DNA of 64,000 nucleotides from Pseudomonas sp. Au-Pse12. Lineage in GTDB: Bacteria > Pseudomonadota > Gammaproteobacteria > Pseudomonadales > Pseudomonadaceae. The notes beneath the pieces were generated by a model, which saw only the letters and a program-made list of their open reading frames with translations, was not told the DNA's origin and made no database searches. The first letter of the stretch is position 1; each line of letters starts with the position of its first letter. The stretch lies in NCBI RefSeq assembly GCF_021341665.1, contig NZ_JAJTTH010000001.1:558001-622000 (forward strand), read 5' to 3'. Position numbers and translations under genes: made by a program. This document shows, piece after piece, positions 10,231-20,570 of the stretch.

Positions 10231-10331
10231 GGTGTCACTCGAATTGTTGTTGTCTTGTCACCCGTTCGCGGGCGGGTTCTGAGTGCATGCCCCGGGGCGC
10301 AGGCTGATCCCCGGGCGAGTCTTTCCTGGGT

Positions 10332-11529
<1,198 letters not shown>

Positions 11530-11537
<8 letters not shown>

Positions 11538-11979
11538 GGCAGGTCTCCGGTGTCAGCACTGGGCCGCGCACTTGGTAGGATTTTCCGTGGAACAGGGCAA
11601 TCAGCCGGCCCTGCTGGTTTTCGATGCGCACCGCGTAGTGCCCGGTGCGGCCGCCGCGGTGCTGTTCAAGGCAGTCGGCGGTCAGGGTGTCTCCCAGGTG
11701 CGCCGGGGCGATGTAGTCGATGTTGCAACCCATGGCGACCGTCGCCAGGTCATGGCTGTTGCAGGCCAGGGCGAAGGCCGAGTCGGCCAGGGCGAAGATG
11801 AAGCCGCCGTGGCACGTGCCATGGCCTTGCAGCATGTCGGCCCGCACGCTCATGCCCAGGCGCGCGGCGCCGGGGGCCACCGACAGCAGGCGCATGCCCA
11901 GGCCATTGCTGGCCTGGTCGCGTTCGAACAGGGTCTGGGCGCAGCGTCGGGCCAGTTCCATGGCGTCATGTTCGGTCAT
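11530..11979 (-). CDS. paaI: Acyl-CoA thioesterase PaaI
   Basis: This hot-dog-fold thioesterase of 149 residues removes CoA from hydroxyphenylacetyl-CoA dead-end products and so relieves CoA sequestration. The family motif [20 protein letters not shown] holds the catalytic region, followed by [14 protein letters not shown]. It lies 38 bases downstream of paaG and overlaps paaJ. Confidence 0.93.
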
Positions 11980-12017
11980 GCAGAAGCCTCCCTTTCAGGC
12001 TGTGGGTACGCCCATGT

Positions 12018-12809
12018 TCAGCAGCCCTTGAACCGCGGGCTGCGTTTTTCCATGAAGGCGCTGACGCCCTCGCGGTAGTCTTCGCTGCGCCCGGCCAGGC
12101 GCTGCAGGTCGCGCTCCAGGTCCAGTTGCTCATCGAAGCTGTTGTGCAGGCTGGCATTCAGGCTGCGCTTGATCAGGGCCAGCCCGTAGGTGGGCTGGGT
12201 GGCCAGGTGTCGGGCCAGGCTCAGGGCCTGGTCGCGCAATTGCGCGTCGTCCACGCACTGATAGATCAACCCCCATTGCTCGGCCTGTTCGGCGCTCAGG
12301 CGGTTGCCCAGCAGGGCCAGCGCCTTGGCTCGGGCCATGCCCACCAGGCGCGGCAACAGCCAGGTGCCGCCGGAATCGGGAATCAGCCCGAGTTTGCAGA
12401 ACGCCTGGATAAAGCTCGCGGAACGTGCAGCCAGCACCAGGTCGCAGGCCAGCGGCAGGTTGGCCCCGGCGCCGGCGGCCACGCCGTTGACCGCGCAGAT
12501 CACCGGCAGCGGCAAGTCCCGCAGTGCGCGCACCAGCGGGTTGTAGAACGCTTCGATGGACGCTCCCAGGTCCGGCGCGGCGCCGCCGGGCGCGACCGTT
12601 CGTTCGCCCAGGTCCTGCCCGGCGCAGAAAGCGCGGCCTTCGCCTGTCAGTAGCAGGACCCGGACCTGCGGATTGTTGCGCACCAGGCCCAGGGCCGCCT
12701 GGACCTCGCCATGCATCTGCGGGTTGAAGCTGTTGAGCTGTTCGGGGCGGTTGAGGCTGAGGAGCGCCACGCCCTCGCTGATGGAGAACAGGATGGTGCT
12801 GAAGTTCAT
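12018..12809 (-). CDS. paaG: 2-(1,2-epoxy-1,2-dihydrophenyl)acetyl-CoA isomerase PaaG
   Basis: This crotonase-fold isomerase converts the ring epoxide to oxepin-CoA and also shifts a double bond later in the pathway. It aligns strongly with my recollection of E. coli PaaG: RPEQLNSFNPQMH, GRAFCAGQDLGER, APDLGASIEAFYNPLVR, AVNGVAAGAGANLPLACD and the tail DYREGVSAFMEKRSPRF. The start at 12809 (MNFSTILFSISEG) gives 263 residues. An in-frame ATG 81 bases upstream would add a tail not typical of the family. It is the first gene of this unit. A separate paaF hydratase and paaH dehydrogenase, which often flank it, are absent. Confidence 0.93.
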   Translation of the reverse strand: MNFSTILFSISEGVALLSLNRPEQLNSFNPQMHGEVQAALGLVRNNPQVRVLLLTGEGRAFCAGQDLGERTVAPGGAAPDLGASIEAFYNPLVRALRDLPLPVICAVNGVAAGAGANLPLACDLVLAARSASFIQAFCKLGLIPDSGGTWLLPRLVGMARAKALALLGNRLSAEQAEQWGLIYQCVDDAQLRDQALSLARHLATQPTYGLALIKRSLNASLHNSFDEQLDLERDLQRLAGRSEDYREGVSAFMEKRSPRFKGC

Positions 12810-13236
12810 GGTCGAGGCGCTCCGGGCTGGGGGATCGGCCGGATACCAGCGGCGGGCGTTGGCGCGGCAAGGAAGTGAGGCATGGTGCATGTCCTCGGGG
12901 TGGCCGGTTCTCGGCTCGATTATTGGAATGGCGGGTGGCCGGTTTTCGTCGAGTATATCGCCAACGTGATACGTAAAATCAATAGCTATGCATCATTAAT
13001 GTGTCTTAATATTTTGTTTTTGCCGATGTATTCCCCCTGGCCGAAAGGCGGAGGGAAGCCGATATTTCGCTTGAAACGCCGCTGTGGCGTCGCGTGGCAA
13101 GCACCTGCAGTGAGCCTTGGCGGGCCGCGGGCGGATCCATCTGCCTTGTGTCTGGCGAATAATCTGATACAGAATGCTGTCGAAGTTCACCTCATTGTTC
13201 GCCGCCCAGGTGTCGGGCTCTTCAAGGAACCTCCCC
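12810..13236. promoter_or_regulatory. paaG / paaY divergent control region with candidate PaaX operator
   Basis: This 427-base region holds no gene. The AT-rich part at 12950-13030 contains GTGATAC (12966-12972), 28 bases, then GTGTC and TAAT (13001-13010), matching the element upstream of paaA in order, orientation and spacing within one base. On the minus strand a TATACT -10-like hexamer (around 12950-12955) lies at 19-base spacing from TTGATT, a weaker promoter than that of paaA. The paaY start is preceded by AAGGA. I could not assign a convincing plus-strand promoter. Confidence 0.5.
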
Positions 13237-13845
13237 ATGACCTGTTACAGCCTCGATGGATTGACCCCCGTGGTCGACCCCAGTGCCTATGTGCATCCTT
13301 CAGCGGTGCTGATCGGTGACGTGATTGTCGGCGCCCATTGTTATGTCGGGCCCCTGGCCAGCCTGCGGGGCGATTTCGGGCGGATTGTCCTGGAAGAGGG
13401 GGCGAACCTGCAGGATACGTGCGTCATGCATGGTTTTCCCGACAGCGATACAGTGGTCGAGCGCAATGGCCACATAGGTCATGGCGCCGTGCTGCATGGC
13501 TGCCGGATCGGCGCCGATGCATTGGTGGGCATGAATGCGGTGGTGATGGACAACGCCCACATTGCGCCCCGCTGCATCGTTTCCGCCGCGGCGTTCGTCA
13601 AGGCCGGCTTCGAGTGCGCTGCGCAATCGCTGGTCATGGGCGCGCCAGCGCGGGTCACTCGCCAGCTCAGTGATGCTGAAGTGGCCTGGAAGCAGGCCGG
13701 CACCCGCGAGTATCAACAGCTGACCAGGCGTTGCCTGGAGCAGATGCAGGCCTGTGAGCCGCTGCGGGAGGTGGGGCCCGAGCGGCCACGGATCGGCCAC
13801 AGCTCATTTCGCCCCAAGACTCGGCAATCACCCGGCCCGCTATGA
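13237..13845 (+). CDS. paaY: Left-handed beta-helix protein PaaY (thioesterase-like)
   Basis: This 202-residue hexapeptide-repeat protein is related to gamma-class carbonic anhydrases. In the paa system PaaY is reported to act as a thioesterase that protects the pathway and helps control PaaX. Hexapeptide-type repeats run from about residue 12 to 150 (PSAYVHPSAVLIGDVIVGAH, NGHIGHGAVLHGCRIGADAL), with metal-ligand histidines in HGFPDSDT and HIGHGAVLHG. The start at 13237 (MTCYSLDGL) follows AAGGA. The last 30 residues are charged and unstructured. It precedes paaX by 45 bases. Confidence 0.9.
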   Translation: MTCYSLDGLTPVVDPSAYVHPSAVLIGDVIVGAHCYVGPLASLRGDFGRIVLEEGANLQDTCVMHGFPDSDTVVERNGHIGHGAVLHGCRIGADALVGMNAVVMDNAHIAPRCIVSAAAFVKAGFECAAQSLVMGAPARVTRQLSDAEVAWKQAGTREYQQLTRRCLEQMQACEPLREVGPERPRIGHSSFRPKTRQSPGPL

Positions 13846-13890
13846 ACACCTGAAACCCGTTATATTCCTTCCTTTTCTACCGGTACATCC

Positions 13891-14814
13891 ATGTCGTCCC
13901 TAGCGCCACTGAACCACCTGATCAAACGCTTCCAGGAACAGACCCCGATTCGCGCCAGTTCGCTGATCATTACCCTGTACGGCGATGCCATCGAACCCCA
14001 CGGCGGCACGGTGTGGCTGGGCAGCCTGATTCAGTTGCTGGAGCCGATGGGGATCAATGAACGCTTGATCCGTACGTCGATTTTCCGCTTGAGCAAAGAG
14101 GGTTGGCTGAGTGCGGAAAAGGTCGGTCGGCGCAGCTACTACAGCCTGACCCTGACCGGGCGCCGGCGTTTCGACAAAGCCTTCAAGCGGGTGTACAGCG
14201 CCGGGGTGCCAGCCTGGGACGGTTCCTGGTGCCTGGTGATGCTCTCGCAGTTGCCCGTGGAGCTGCGCAAGCAGGTGCGCGAGGAGCTGGAGTGGCAGGG
14301 GTTTGGCGCGATGTCGCCGGTGTTGCTGGCCTGCCCGCGCAGCGATCGTGCCGACATTACCGCGACGCTGGTGGAGCTTGGCGCCCTGGAAGACACCATT
14401 GTCTTCCAGACCACGCCCGAAGATGTGCTGGGCTCCAGGGCCCTGCGCCTGCAGGTACGCGAAAGCTGGAACATCGATGAGCTGGCGGCCCACTACAGCG
14501 AGTTCATCCAACTGTTCCGCCCGCTCTGGCAGGCGCTGCGCGAGCAGGAGCAACTGCAACCGGAGGATTGCTTCCTGGCCCGGCTGCTGCTGATTCATGA
14601 GTACCGCAAATTGTTGCTGCGCGACCCGCAACTGCCCGATGAGCTGCTGCCCGGAGACTGGGAAGGGCGTGCGGCGCGCCAGTTGTGCCGCAATATCTAC
14701 CGCTTGATCCAGGTGCGGGCCGAAGAATGGCTGGCGACGGCCCTGGAAAACGCCGACGGCCCGTTGCCGGATGCCGGTGAAAGCTACTACCGGCGCTTTG
14801 GCGGGCTGGTTTAG
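13891..14814 (+). CDS. paaX: Phenylacetate-responsive transcriptional repressor PaaX
   Basis: PaaX represses paa promoters and is released by phenylacetyl-CoA. The 307-residue protein has an N-terminal winged-helix region (residues about 20-90: SLIITLYGDAIEPHGGTVWL, LIRTSIFRLSKEGWL, GRRSYYSLTLTGR) and the PaaX central and C-terminal domains (WCLVMLSQLPVELR, FLARLLLIHEYRKLLLRDPQ). It is encoded 45 bases downstream of paaY and divergent from the catabolic genes it should control. Confidence 0.95.
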   Translation: MSSLAPLNHLIKRFQEQTPIRASSLIITLYGDAIEPHGGTVWLGSLIQLLEPMGINERLIRTSIFRLSKEGWLSAEKVGRRSYYSLTLTGRRRFDKAFKRVYSAGVPAWDGSWCLVMLSQLPVELRKQVREELEWQGFGAMSPVLLACPRSDRADITATLVELGALEDTIVFQTTPEDVLGSRALRLQVRESWNIDELAAHYSEFIQLFRPLWQALREQEQLQPEDCFLARLLLIHEYRKLLLRDPQLPDELLPGDWEGRAARQLCRNIYRLIQVRAEEWLATALENADGPLPDAGESYYRRFGGLV

Positions 14815-14871
14815 CCGGCGGTCGATGAGGGTTGGCTCGCCACTGGTGTGGCCCCGGGCGCTGAGACGCGT

Positions 14872-14889
14872 GCCGGGCATTTACCCGGC
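14872..14889. terminator. Weak hairpin downstream of paaX
   Basis: GCCGGG and CCCGGC arms with a six-base loop lie 58 bases after the paaX stop. There is no run of T residues after the stem, so this may be a factor-assisted terminator or just an inverted repeat. Confidence 0.3.
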
Positions 14890-15087
14890 TGCCAAATAAT
14901 CATTGACCTGCCAATTTGGCCTGATTAGGGTCGTGACGGTCATTTGTGCAACTAAGCCGGCAGTGTTTCAGCCTTGTTGCAGTTGAATGGTCGGCGCTTG
15001 AAGTTTGCATGTTGCACGATACAGGGAGCATGGCCAGGCACAGGTATTCGGTCTTGCAGGGAAAGCGGACAGATAAAGGAATTATCA

Positions 15088-16098
15088 ATGAAGCGGATAC
15101 GCAGTCTGGCTGCGAAGTTATGCCTGGGTTTTATCTTTGTTACTGGCGGCGGCTTGGCCATGGCTTCGCAACTGGTCCCCGCGCTGGGGCTGGCGAATGA
15201 TCAATATGCCAAGTCTCCCGGGCCTTATGCAGTCAGTACCAATGCGGTTCTGAGTGATTGTCGTGGCCTGTTGGGGGTATTGGCCAGGGTCATGTTGCTG
15301 GACAACAGCATTCAATGTAATCAGTCGTTCCCCTATGGTTTTTCCAACCCGATTTCAACCAGCGTCTATTACCCCACCTCTATAAAACAGTTGGACAAGC
15401 TGCCGGTGGTCAACTTCGTGGGCGGCATTCTTTCCAACCAGGGGCAATACACCGAGTTGTTACGGTTGTGGGCGAGCTACGGTTTCATCGTGATTATTTC
15501 CGCCGACTTCATCAATACCGCGCCCACCATGCATGTGCTGGGGGCGCTGGAGCTGAGCAAACTCAATCAGGACCCGAGTTCGCCCTTGTTCGGCAAGGTC
15601 GATCTGTCGCGCACCATTGTGGCGGGGCATTCGGCGGGCGGCGGGGCGTCGATCCTGTCGGCCAGCTTGCTGCCGGAAACCTTGCAGGCGATTGACCCGC
15701 AACTGCGCTACATCGGTGCGTTGCCGATCGAGCCCGGGCCGATCGGGCTGGGATCCACGGTGAAGACGCCAACCCTGGTGCTCACTGGAGCGGCCGATGT
15801 GGTGGTCCCGGCCTGGGCCTGGCCGCGGTTGTGGCAGGGTGGGCTGATCAAGACGGTACCCGGCTGGAGCGCCACCGCCCACAACGCCACGCATTTCAGC
15901 CCGGTCAGAAGTATCAGGGAAAACGAGTTTGCCGGTATTACCACGGCCTGGCTGTTATATATCGGCAGGAATGATCCGGCTGCCAAGGAGTACTTTGTCG
16001 GCGAAGACTACAAGTTGGCACGAGACCCACAGTTCATTCGCCTGTTATTCAACCCGCTTCGGGTGCAGCGCAATGAGGTGGCCGATAGCCTTGAATAA
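15088..16098 (+). CDS. Exported alpha/beta hydrolase, polyesterase/chlorophyllase-like
   Basis: This 336-residue protein has an N-terminal signal peptide (MKRIRSLAAKLCLGFIFVTG, cleavage likely after AMA). The nucleophile elbow is GHSAGGGAS near residue 180, with a candidate acid in GAADVVVP and histidine in NATHFSPV, the order expected of a cutinase/PET-hydrolase or chlorophyllase-type fold. Two cysteines in the mature N-terminus (SDCRG, IQCNQ) could form a disulfide. The start is chosen for AAGGA 9 bases upstream and for the signal peptide. Substrate is unknown. It precedes an exported phospholipase C, suggesting a pair of secreted lipid or ester hydrolases. Confidence 0.8.
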   Translation: MKRIRSLAAKLCLGFIFVTGGGLAMASQLVPALGLANDQYAKSPGPYAVSTNAVLSDCRGLLGVLARVMLLDNSIQCNQSFPYGFSNPISTSVYYPTSIKQLDKLPVVNFVGGILSNQGQYTELLRLWASYGFIVIISADFINTAPTMHVLGALELSKLNQDPSSPLFGKVDLSRTIVAGHSAGGGASILSASLLPETLQAIDPQLRYIGALPIEPGPIGLGSTVKTPTLVLTGAADVVVPAWAWPRLWQGGLIKTVPGWSATAHNATHFSPVRSIRENEFAGITTAWLLYIGRNDPAAKEYFVGEDYKLARDPQFIRLLFNPLRVQRNEVADSLE

Positions 16099-16240
16099 TG
16101 CGGTGGCGTGCTGCGTTATTGACGTGGCCATGGGCTAGCCATGAAGTCACTGCAATAACAATGTCACTGCATTGTTATGAAATGAATACCGTGCTTAGAG
16201 CGTTATGTTTCGCGCGGCAACCACAAGGACTCAATCATCC

Positions 16241-18388
16241 ATGCCCAGCCTTTCACGCAGGAAGCTATTGCAGGCAGCTGCTATCGGTTCTTTCTTCTCA
16301 TCCTTGCCGGCCTCCATTCGCCAAGCCCTGGCGATACCGGCGAACAACCGCACCGGGACGATCAAGGACGTAGAGCACGTGGTGATCCTGATGCAGGAAA
16401 ATCGCTCGTTCGATCACTACTTCGGCACTTTTCCCGGGGTTCGCGGTTTCAGCGACCGCTTTACCATTCCCTTGAGCGGTCAGCGGGACATCTGGGAGCA
16501 GCAAGGCAAGGGCCGGCTGGTCATGCCTTATCACCTGGACAGCAGCAAGGGTAATGCCCAGCGGGTCAGCGGAACTCCGCATACCTGGGCGGATGCGCAC
16601 TTGGCCTGGGGCGAGGGGCGCATGAACGCCTGGCCGACCCACAAGACCAACACCTCCATGGGCTACTACCGCGAGCAGGAGCTGCCATTCCAGTTCGCCC
16701 TGGCCAACACCTTTACCCTGTGCGATGCCTATCACTGTTCGGTACACGCCGGCACCAACCCCAACCGGCTGTTTCTCTGGACCGGCAGCAATGGCGCGAG
16801 TGCCGACCAGGTGGCGGCGGTGGTCAACGAGTGGGATGGCCCGGGGCCGGCGAATGTCGGTTACAACTGGAAGACCTATCCCGAGCGCCTGGAAGAGCAG
16901 GGCGTCAGCTGGAAGGTCTATCAACACCTGCCGGACAACTTTGGCGACAACCCGCTGGCGGGCTTCCGCCGCTTCCGTGCTGCCAGCGTGCAAGTAGGCA
17001 ATCCGGCCCAGCCGCCGAAGGATTTCAACGCCTTCGTCCCCTACAGTGATGCGCTGAATGCGCTGGCGCCTCTGTACAAGGGCAATGGCAACACCTTGCC
17101 GGCCAGCACTGGCAGCAACCTGGAGGCGATCATTGGCGGCTTTCGCAACGATGTGCAGGCTGGCAAGTTGCCCCAGGTCAGTTGGATCGTTGCGCCGGCG
17201 GCCTATTCCGAGCACCCGGGGCCTTCGAGCCCGGTGCAGGGCGGCTGGTTCGCCCAGGAGATTCTCCTGGCGCTGACCAGCAATCCCGAGGTCTGGAGCA
17301 AGACCGTGTTGCTGCTGACCTACGATGAGAACGACGGTTTCTTCGACCATGTGCCGTCGCCATCCGCGCCTTCGCGGCGCAAGGACGGCAGCTTTGCCGG
17401 CAAGTCCACCCTGGGCTTTGACAACGAGTTGTTCACCCATCCGGCGCCCGCCGGTTCGACCCAGCAGCCCTTGCCCGACGGCGGGGTGTACGGGCCGGGG
17501 CCGCGCGTACCCATGCTGGTGCTGTCGCCCTGGAGTCGTGGCGGCTGGGTCAACTCGCAGGTGTTCGATCACACCTCGGTGCTGCAATTTCTGGAAAAGC
17601 GTTTTGGCGTGCGGGAACCGAACATCAGTGCCTGGCGTCGAGCGGTCTGCGGTGACCTGACCTCGGCCTTCAACTTTGTCGATCCCAACCACGAGACCCT
17701 TCCGGCGTTGCAGACCACCACTCGGCAGGCCGCTGACAGCCTGCGCCAACGCCAGGAAAAGCTGCTGCCGGTGCCATTGCCTGCCGCCGGCCAGCAATGG
17801 GCGCCGGAACAGAACCGCCTGGCCCGGCCTTCGCGGGCGTTGCCCTATCGCTTGCATGTCGACAGCCGGGTCGACTCCAGGGCGCGCACCCTGTCGCTGA
17901 GCCTGCAAAACACCGGAGAGCAGGGCGCGGTGCTGCATGTCTATGACGCCTTGCACCTGAGCGAAATTCCCCGTCGCTATACCGTGGAGGCCGGCAAGGC
18001 GTTGCAGGACAGCTGGTCGGTGCTGGAGCGCTATCAGCTCTGGGTGCTCGGCCCCAACGGTTATCACCGCAGTTTTCATGGCGATCTGAAAGTGCTGCAG
18101 CCTGAACTGCTGGTGACCACCGCCAGCCATCAGTTGCAGCTGAGCTTGAGCAATCCGAGCGAGCACGCGGTGTCGATCAGCATCGATCGTTGCCCTTATA
18201 CCCAGCAGGGGCCCTGGACCTTGTCGGTGCCAGCCAGGGGAGAAGTGCGTCAGGTATTTGCCTGCCAGAGCAGCGGCGGCTGGTATGACCTGACGCTGCG
18301 CAGTGACGGTGGCTGGTTGCGCCGGGTTGCCGGGCGCCTGGAAAATGGCCAGCACAGTATCAGTGACCCGTTGATGGGCCGGGCATAA
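16241..18388 (+). CDS. Phosphocholine-specific phospholipase C (PlcH/PlcN family), Tat-exported
   Basis: This secreted enzyme cleaves phosphatidylcholine to diacylglycerol and phosphocholine. The 715-residue precursor begins with a twin-arginine signal (SRRKLLQAAAIGSFFSS) ending near AIPAN. The catalytic AcpA/phospholipase domain follows, with VVILMQENRSFDHYFG early, the HAGTNPNRLFLWTGSN region, VSWIVAPAAYSEHP and TYDENDGFFDHV. After about residue 500 come two C-terminal beta-rich repeats typical of this family (RLHVDSRVDSR..., LLVTTASHQLQLSLSNPSEH...). It lies 142 bases after the hydrolase gene. Whether it is haemolytic cannot be read from sequence. Confidence 0.92.
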   Translation: MPSLSRRKLLQAAAIGSFFSSLPASIRQALAIPANNRTGTIKDVEHVVILMQENRSFDHYFGTFPGVRGFSDRFTIPLSGQRDIWEQQGKGRLVMPYHLDSSKGNAQRVSGTPHTWADAHLAWGEGRMNAWPTHKTNTSMGYYREQELPFQFALANTFTLCDAYHCSVHAGTNPNRLFLWTGSNGASADQVAAVVNEWDGPGPANVGYNWKTYPERLEEQGVSWKVYQHLPDNFGDNPLAGFRRFRAASVQVGNPAQPPKDFNAFVPYSDALNALAPLYKGNGNTLPASTGSNLEAIIGGFRNDVQAGKLPQVSWIVAPAAYSEHPGPSSPVQGGWFAQEILLALTSNPEVWSKTVLLLTYDENDGFFDHVPSPSAPSRRKDGSFAGKSTLGFDNELFTHPAPAGSTQQPLPDGGVYGPGPRVPMLVLSPWSRGGWVNSQVFDHTSVLQFLEKRFGVREPNISAWRRAVCGDLTSAFNFVDPNHETLPALQTTTRQAADSLRQRQEKLLPVPLPAAGQQWAPEQNRLARPSRALPYRLHVDSRVDSRARTLSLSLQNTGEQGAVLHVYDALHLSEIPRRYTVEAGKALQDSWSVLERYQLWVLGPNGYHRSFHGDLKVLQPELLVTTASHQLQLSLSNPSEHAVSISIDRCPYTQQGPWTLSVPARGEVRQVFACQSSGGWYDLTLRSDGGWLRRVAGRLENGQHSISDPLMGRA

Positions 18389-18513
18389 GGCCGTCGGTGT
18401 CAGTGCGGGTATTGCAATCGTCAGGAAGGGTAACGACAAAGGCAACTAATACCGGGAAGGTAAAGTTGTGGGGGAAGACTAAGTAGATAGCGTGCTTAGT
18501 TGTTTCTTTAAAT

Positions 18514-18541
18514 AACGGATCACCCGTCCGGGTGATCCGTT
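18514..18541. terminator. Long palindromic hairpin between convergent genes
   Basis: Perfect 13-base arms AACGGATCACCCG and CGGGTGATCCGTT are separated by two bases. It lies between the convergent phospholipase C gene and the small gene at 18553 and probably terminates both. T-rich sequence is present mainly on the minus-strand side. Confidence 0.7.
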
Positions 18542-18552
18542 AACAGCATCGC

Positions 18553-18819
18553 TTACTTGGGCATTGCCCAGGACTGCAAGGTGTAACCTTCCTGGCTCAG
18601 TTCGGCGCGGGCCTGTTTGAGCAGGTCTTCCAGCTGGGCTGGATCGGAGTAGGCACTGCTGGGAATCTGGGTGTGGCCAATACGGGTGCTGGTGCGGTCG
18701 ATGACGGTCAGGCTGAGTTCGCCGTTACCGTCCTGTGGAGCCCAGGCCACGCATTGGAAAGGCTGGAATGCGCGGTCGGCGATCAAAAGTGCTTCGTTGA
18801 TACGGAGCGGGGCGTTCAT
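18553..18819 (-). CDS. Small hypothetical protein (88 aa)
   Basis: I do not recognise a named family. The product (MNAPLRINEALLIADRAFQP...) is soluble, without a signal or membrane segment, and reads as a small mixed alpha/beta domain ending QSWAMPK. The start at 18819 is preceded by AGAGAAGACC. An alternative ATG lies 24 bases upstream. Base composition and codon use match its neighbours, and it is closed by the palindrome at 18514-18541. Confidence 0.7.
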   Translation of the reverse strand: MNAPLRINEALLIADRAFQPFQCVAWAPQDGNGELSLTVIDRTSTRIGHTQIPSSAYSDPAQLEDLLKQARAELSQEGYTLQSWAMPK

Positions 18820-19173
18820 GGGGTCTTCTCTCTGTGTGCCCAATCAAATGATGTGCCGTCGGTTGGGCTTACCGTTCGGCTGGTTACTTGTACTGATGCA
18901 TCGAGGTAGCACCCGGGTCACACGGAAAAACAAGTTTTTACAACTTTCGCGCATGAGCCTTGTGGCAGAGCCCTTAGTTGCGGGGCTTGGGGTAAAACAC
19001 TGCGACAATCAGTCGCTCGGGCGGCTGATTAAAGTCCCGTGTTAGTTCTGTTGGCAATCGACACTATAAGCAATTGATACATAGCAGCGTCAAGTTCTTG
19101 CTAATGTTACAGCCAGGTTTTCCAAACCACTGTTTCTAATAACTTTTCCTATTTCTGGCGCCAAGGAACAGTC
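18820..19173. other. Intergenic region upstream of the sigma-54 regulator
   Basis: No gene was seen in these 354 bases. The last 100 bases are AT-richer and should hold promoters for the regulator and for the divergent small gene. ACTGTTTC at 19129-19136 equals one half-site of the palindromes upstream of fapA, but without a second arm, so autoregulation is only a possibility. Confidence 0.4.
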
Positions 19174-20499
19174 ATGCTTGAAGCCCCCGTGCAGCGCCGT
19201 TTGCTGGTGGTCGATCCTTGTGACGACTGCCATCGGTTGTTACCCGGATTGCGCACCATAGGCTGGGATGTCGATAGCTGTGACTTGGAGTCCGCCCGCG
19301 AACGCAGCTGCGATGTCGGCCTGCTGCGCCTGCAACCTTTCCACCTGGAACGCCCGGAAGCGGTCAAGGACCTGATCAGCCGCAGCGGCACCGAGTGGAT
19401 CGCGGTCTTGAGCCAGGAAGTGCTGCGCCTGCAAAAGGTCGGTGACTTCGTCTGCGAGTGGTTTTTCGATTTCCATACCTTGCCGTTCGATGTATCCCGG
19501 GTCCAGGTGACCCTGGGGCGGGCTTTTGGCATGGCGCGCCTGCGCGGCCAGGGCTCGATCCATGTGGACCAGCCCGAGCATGAATTGCTTGGCGACAGCC
19601 GGCCGATCCGCGATTTGCGCAAGCTGCTGGGCAAACTGGCCCCCACCGAGTCGCCGGTGCTGATCCGCGGTGAAAGCGGCACCGGCAAGGAATTGGTGGC
19701 GCGCACCCTGCATCGCCAGTCCCAGCGTCACGACAAGCCGTTTGTGGCGATCAACTGTGGGGCGATTCCCGAGCATCTGATCCAGTCCGAGCTGTTCGGG
19801 CATGAGAAGGGGGCGTTTACCGGCGCCCATCAACGCAAGATCGGGCGTATCGAGGCGGCCCATGGCGGCACCTTGTTTCTTGATGAAATCGGCGACCTGC
19901 CCCTGGAACTGCAAGCCAATCTGCTGCGCTTTCTCCAGGAGAAACACATCGAGCGCGTCGGTGGCAGTCAGCCGATTCCCGTGGATGTCCGGGTCCTGGC
20001 CGCGACCCACGTGGACCTGGAGGCGGCGATTATCAGCGGTCGTTTCCGTGAGGACCTGTACTACCGCCTGAATGTGCTGCAGGTGATCACTGCGCCGCTG
20101 CGCGAACGCCATGGCGACCTGGGCATGCTGGCCAGCCACTTTGCGCATTTATACAGCCAGGAAACCGGACGCCGGCCACGCAGTTTCAGCGAGGACGCGC
20201 TGATGGCCATGGGCAAGCATGAATGGCCGGGCAATGTCCGCGAACTGGCCAACCGGGTCCGGCGCGGCCTGGTGCTGGCCGAGGGCCGGCAGATCCAGGC
20301 CAGCGACCTCGGGCTGCTCGGCCTGCCCGCCCATGACGCCCCCATGGGCACCCTCGAAGACTACAAACACCGGGCCGAACACCAGGCGTTGTGTGATGTG
20401 CTGAACCGGCACAGCGACAACCTCAGCGTTGCGGCGAGGGTGCTGGGGGTTTCGCGCCCGACCTTCTACCGTTTGCTGCACAAGCACCAGATCCGCTAG
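19174..20499 (+). CDS. Sigma-54-dependent transcriptional activator, probable regulator of fap
   Basis: This 441-residue enhancer-binding protein has three parts. Residues 1 to about 125 are a receiver-like domain. Residues about 140-370 are the AAA+ activator core, with Walker A in IRGESGTGKEL, the sigma-54 contact loop ELFGHEKGAFTGA, Walker B in GTLFLDEIGD, and arginine-finger region FREDLYYRLNV. The C-terminus is a Fis-type helix-turn-helix (NLSVAARVLGVSRPTFYRLL). The receiver-like domain does not show an aspartate at the usual phosphoacceptor position (CDVGLLRLQPF). It converges on fapF from the opposite side. The fapA upstream region contains a sigma-54-type promoter, so it is the obvious candidate activator. 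Confidence 0.88.
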   Translation: MLEAPVQRRLLVVDPCDDCHRLLPGLRTIGWDVDSCDLESARERSCDVGLLRLQPFHLERPEAVKDLISRSGTEWIAVLSQEVLRLQKVGDFVCEWFFDFHTLPFDVSRVQVTLGRAFGMARLRGQGSIHVDQPEHELLGDSRPIRDLRKLLGKLAPTESPVLIRGESGTGKELVARTLHRQSQRHDKPFVAINCGAIPEHLIQSELFGHEKGAFTGAHQRKIGRIEAAHGGTLFLDEIGDLPLELQANLLRFLQEKHIERVGGSQPIPVDVRVLAATHVDLEAAIISGRFREDLYYRLNVLQVITAPLRERHGDLGMLASHFAHLYSQETGRRPRSFSEDALMAMGKHEWPGNVRELANRVRRGLVLAEGRQIQASDLGLLGLPAHDAPMGTLEDYKHRAEHQALCDVLNRHSDNLSVAARVLGVSRPTFYRLLHKHQIR

Positions 20500-20509
20500 G
20501 GCGGGGAGA

Positions 20510-20559
20510 AACGCCAAGGCCCGAGACGATTGGGGAATCGCCGCGGGCCTTGGCGTTTT
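20510..20559. terminator. Bidirectional terminator between regulator and fapF
   Basis: Arms AACGCCAAGGCCCG (20510-20523) and CGGGCCTTGGCGTT (20544-20557) form a perfect 14-base stem, with T runs on both sides. It ends the plus-strand regulator gene and the minus-strand fap operon. Confidence 0.87.
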
Positions 20560-20570
20560 CAGCCACTGGA

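Noticed and set aside
16298..18445. 715-codon minus-strand frame opposite the phospholipase C gene
   Set aside because: The plus strand encodes a full Tat-exported phospholipase C. The antisense frame is rich in Ala, Arg, Gln and His, as expected of a shadow in GC-rich DNA.
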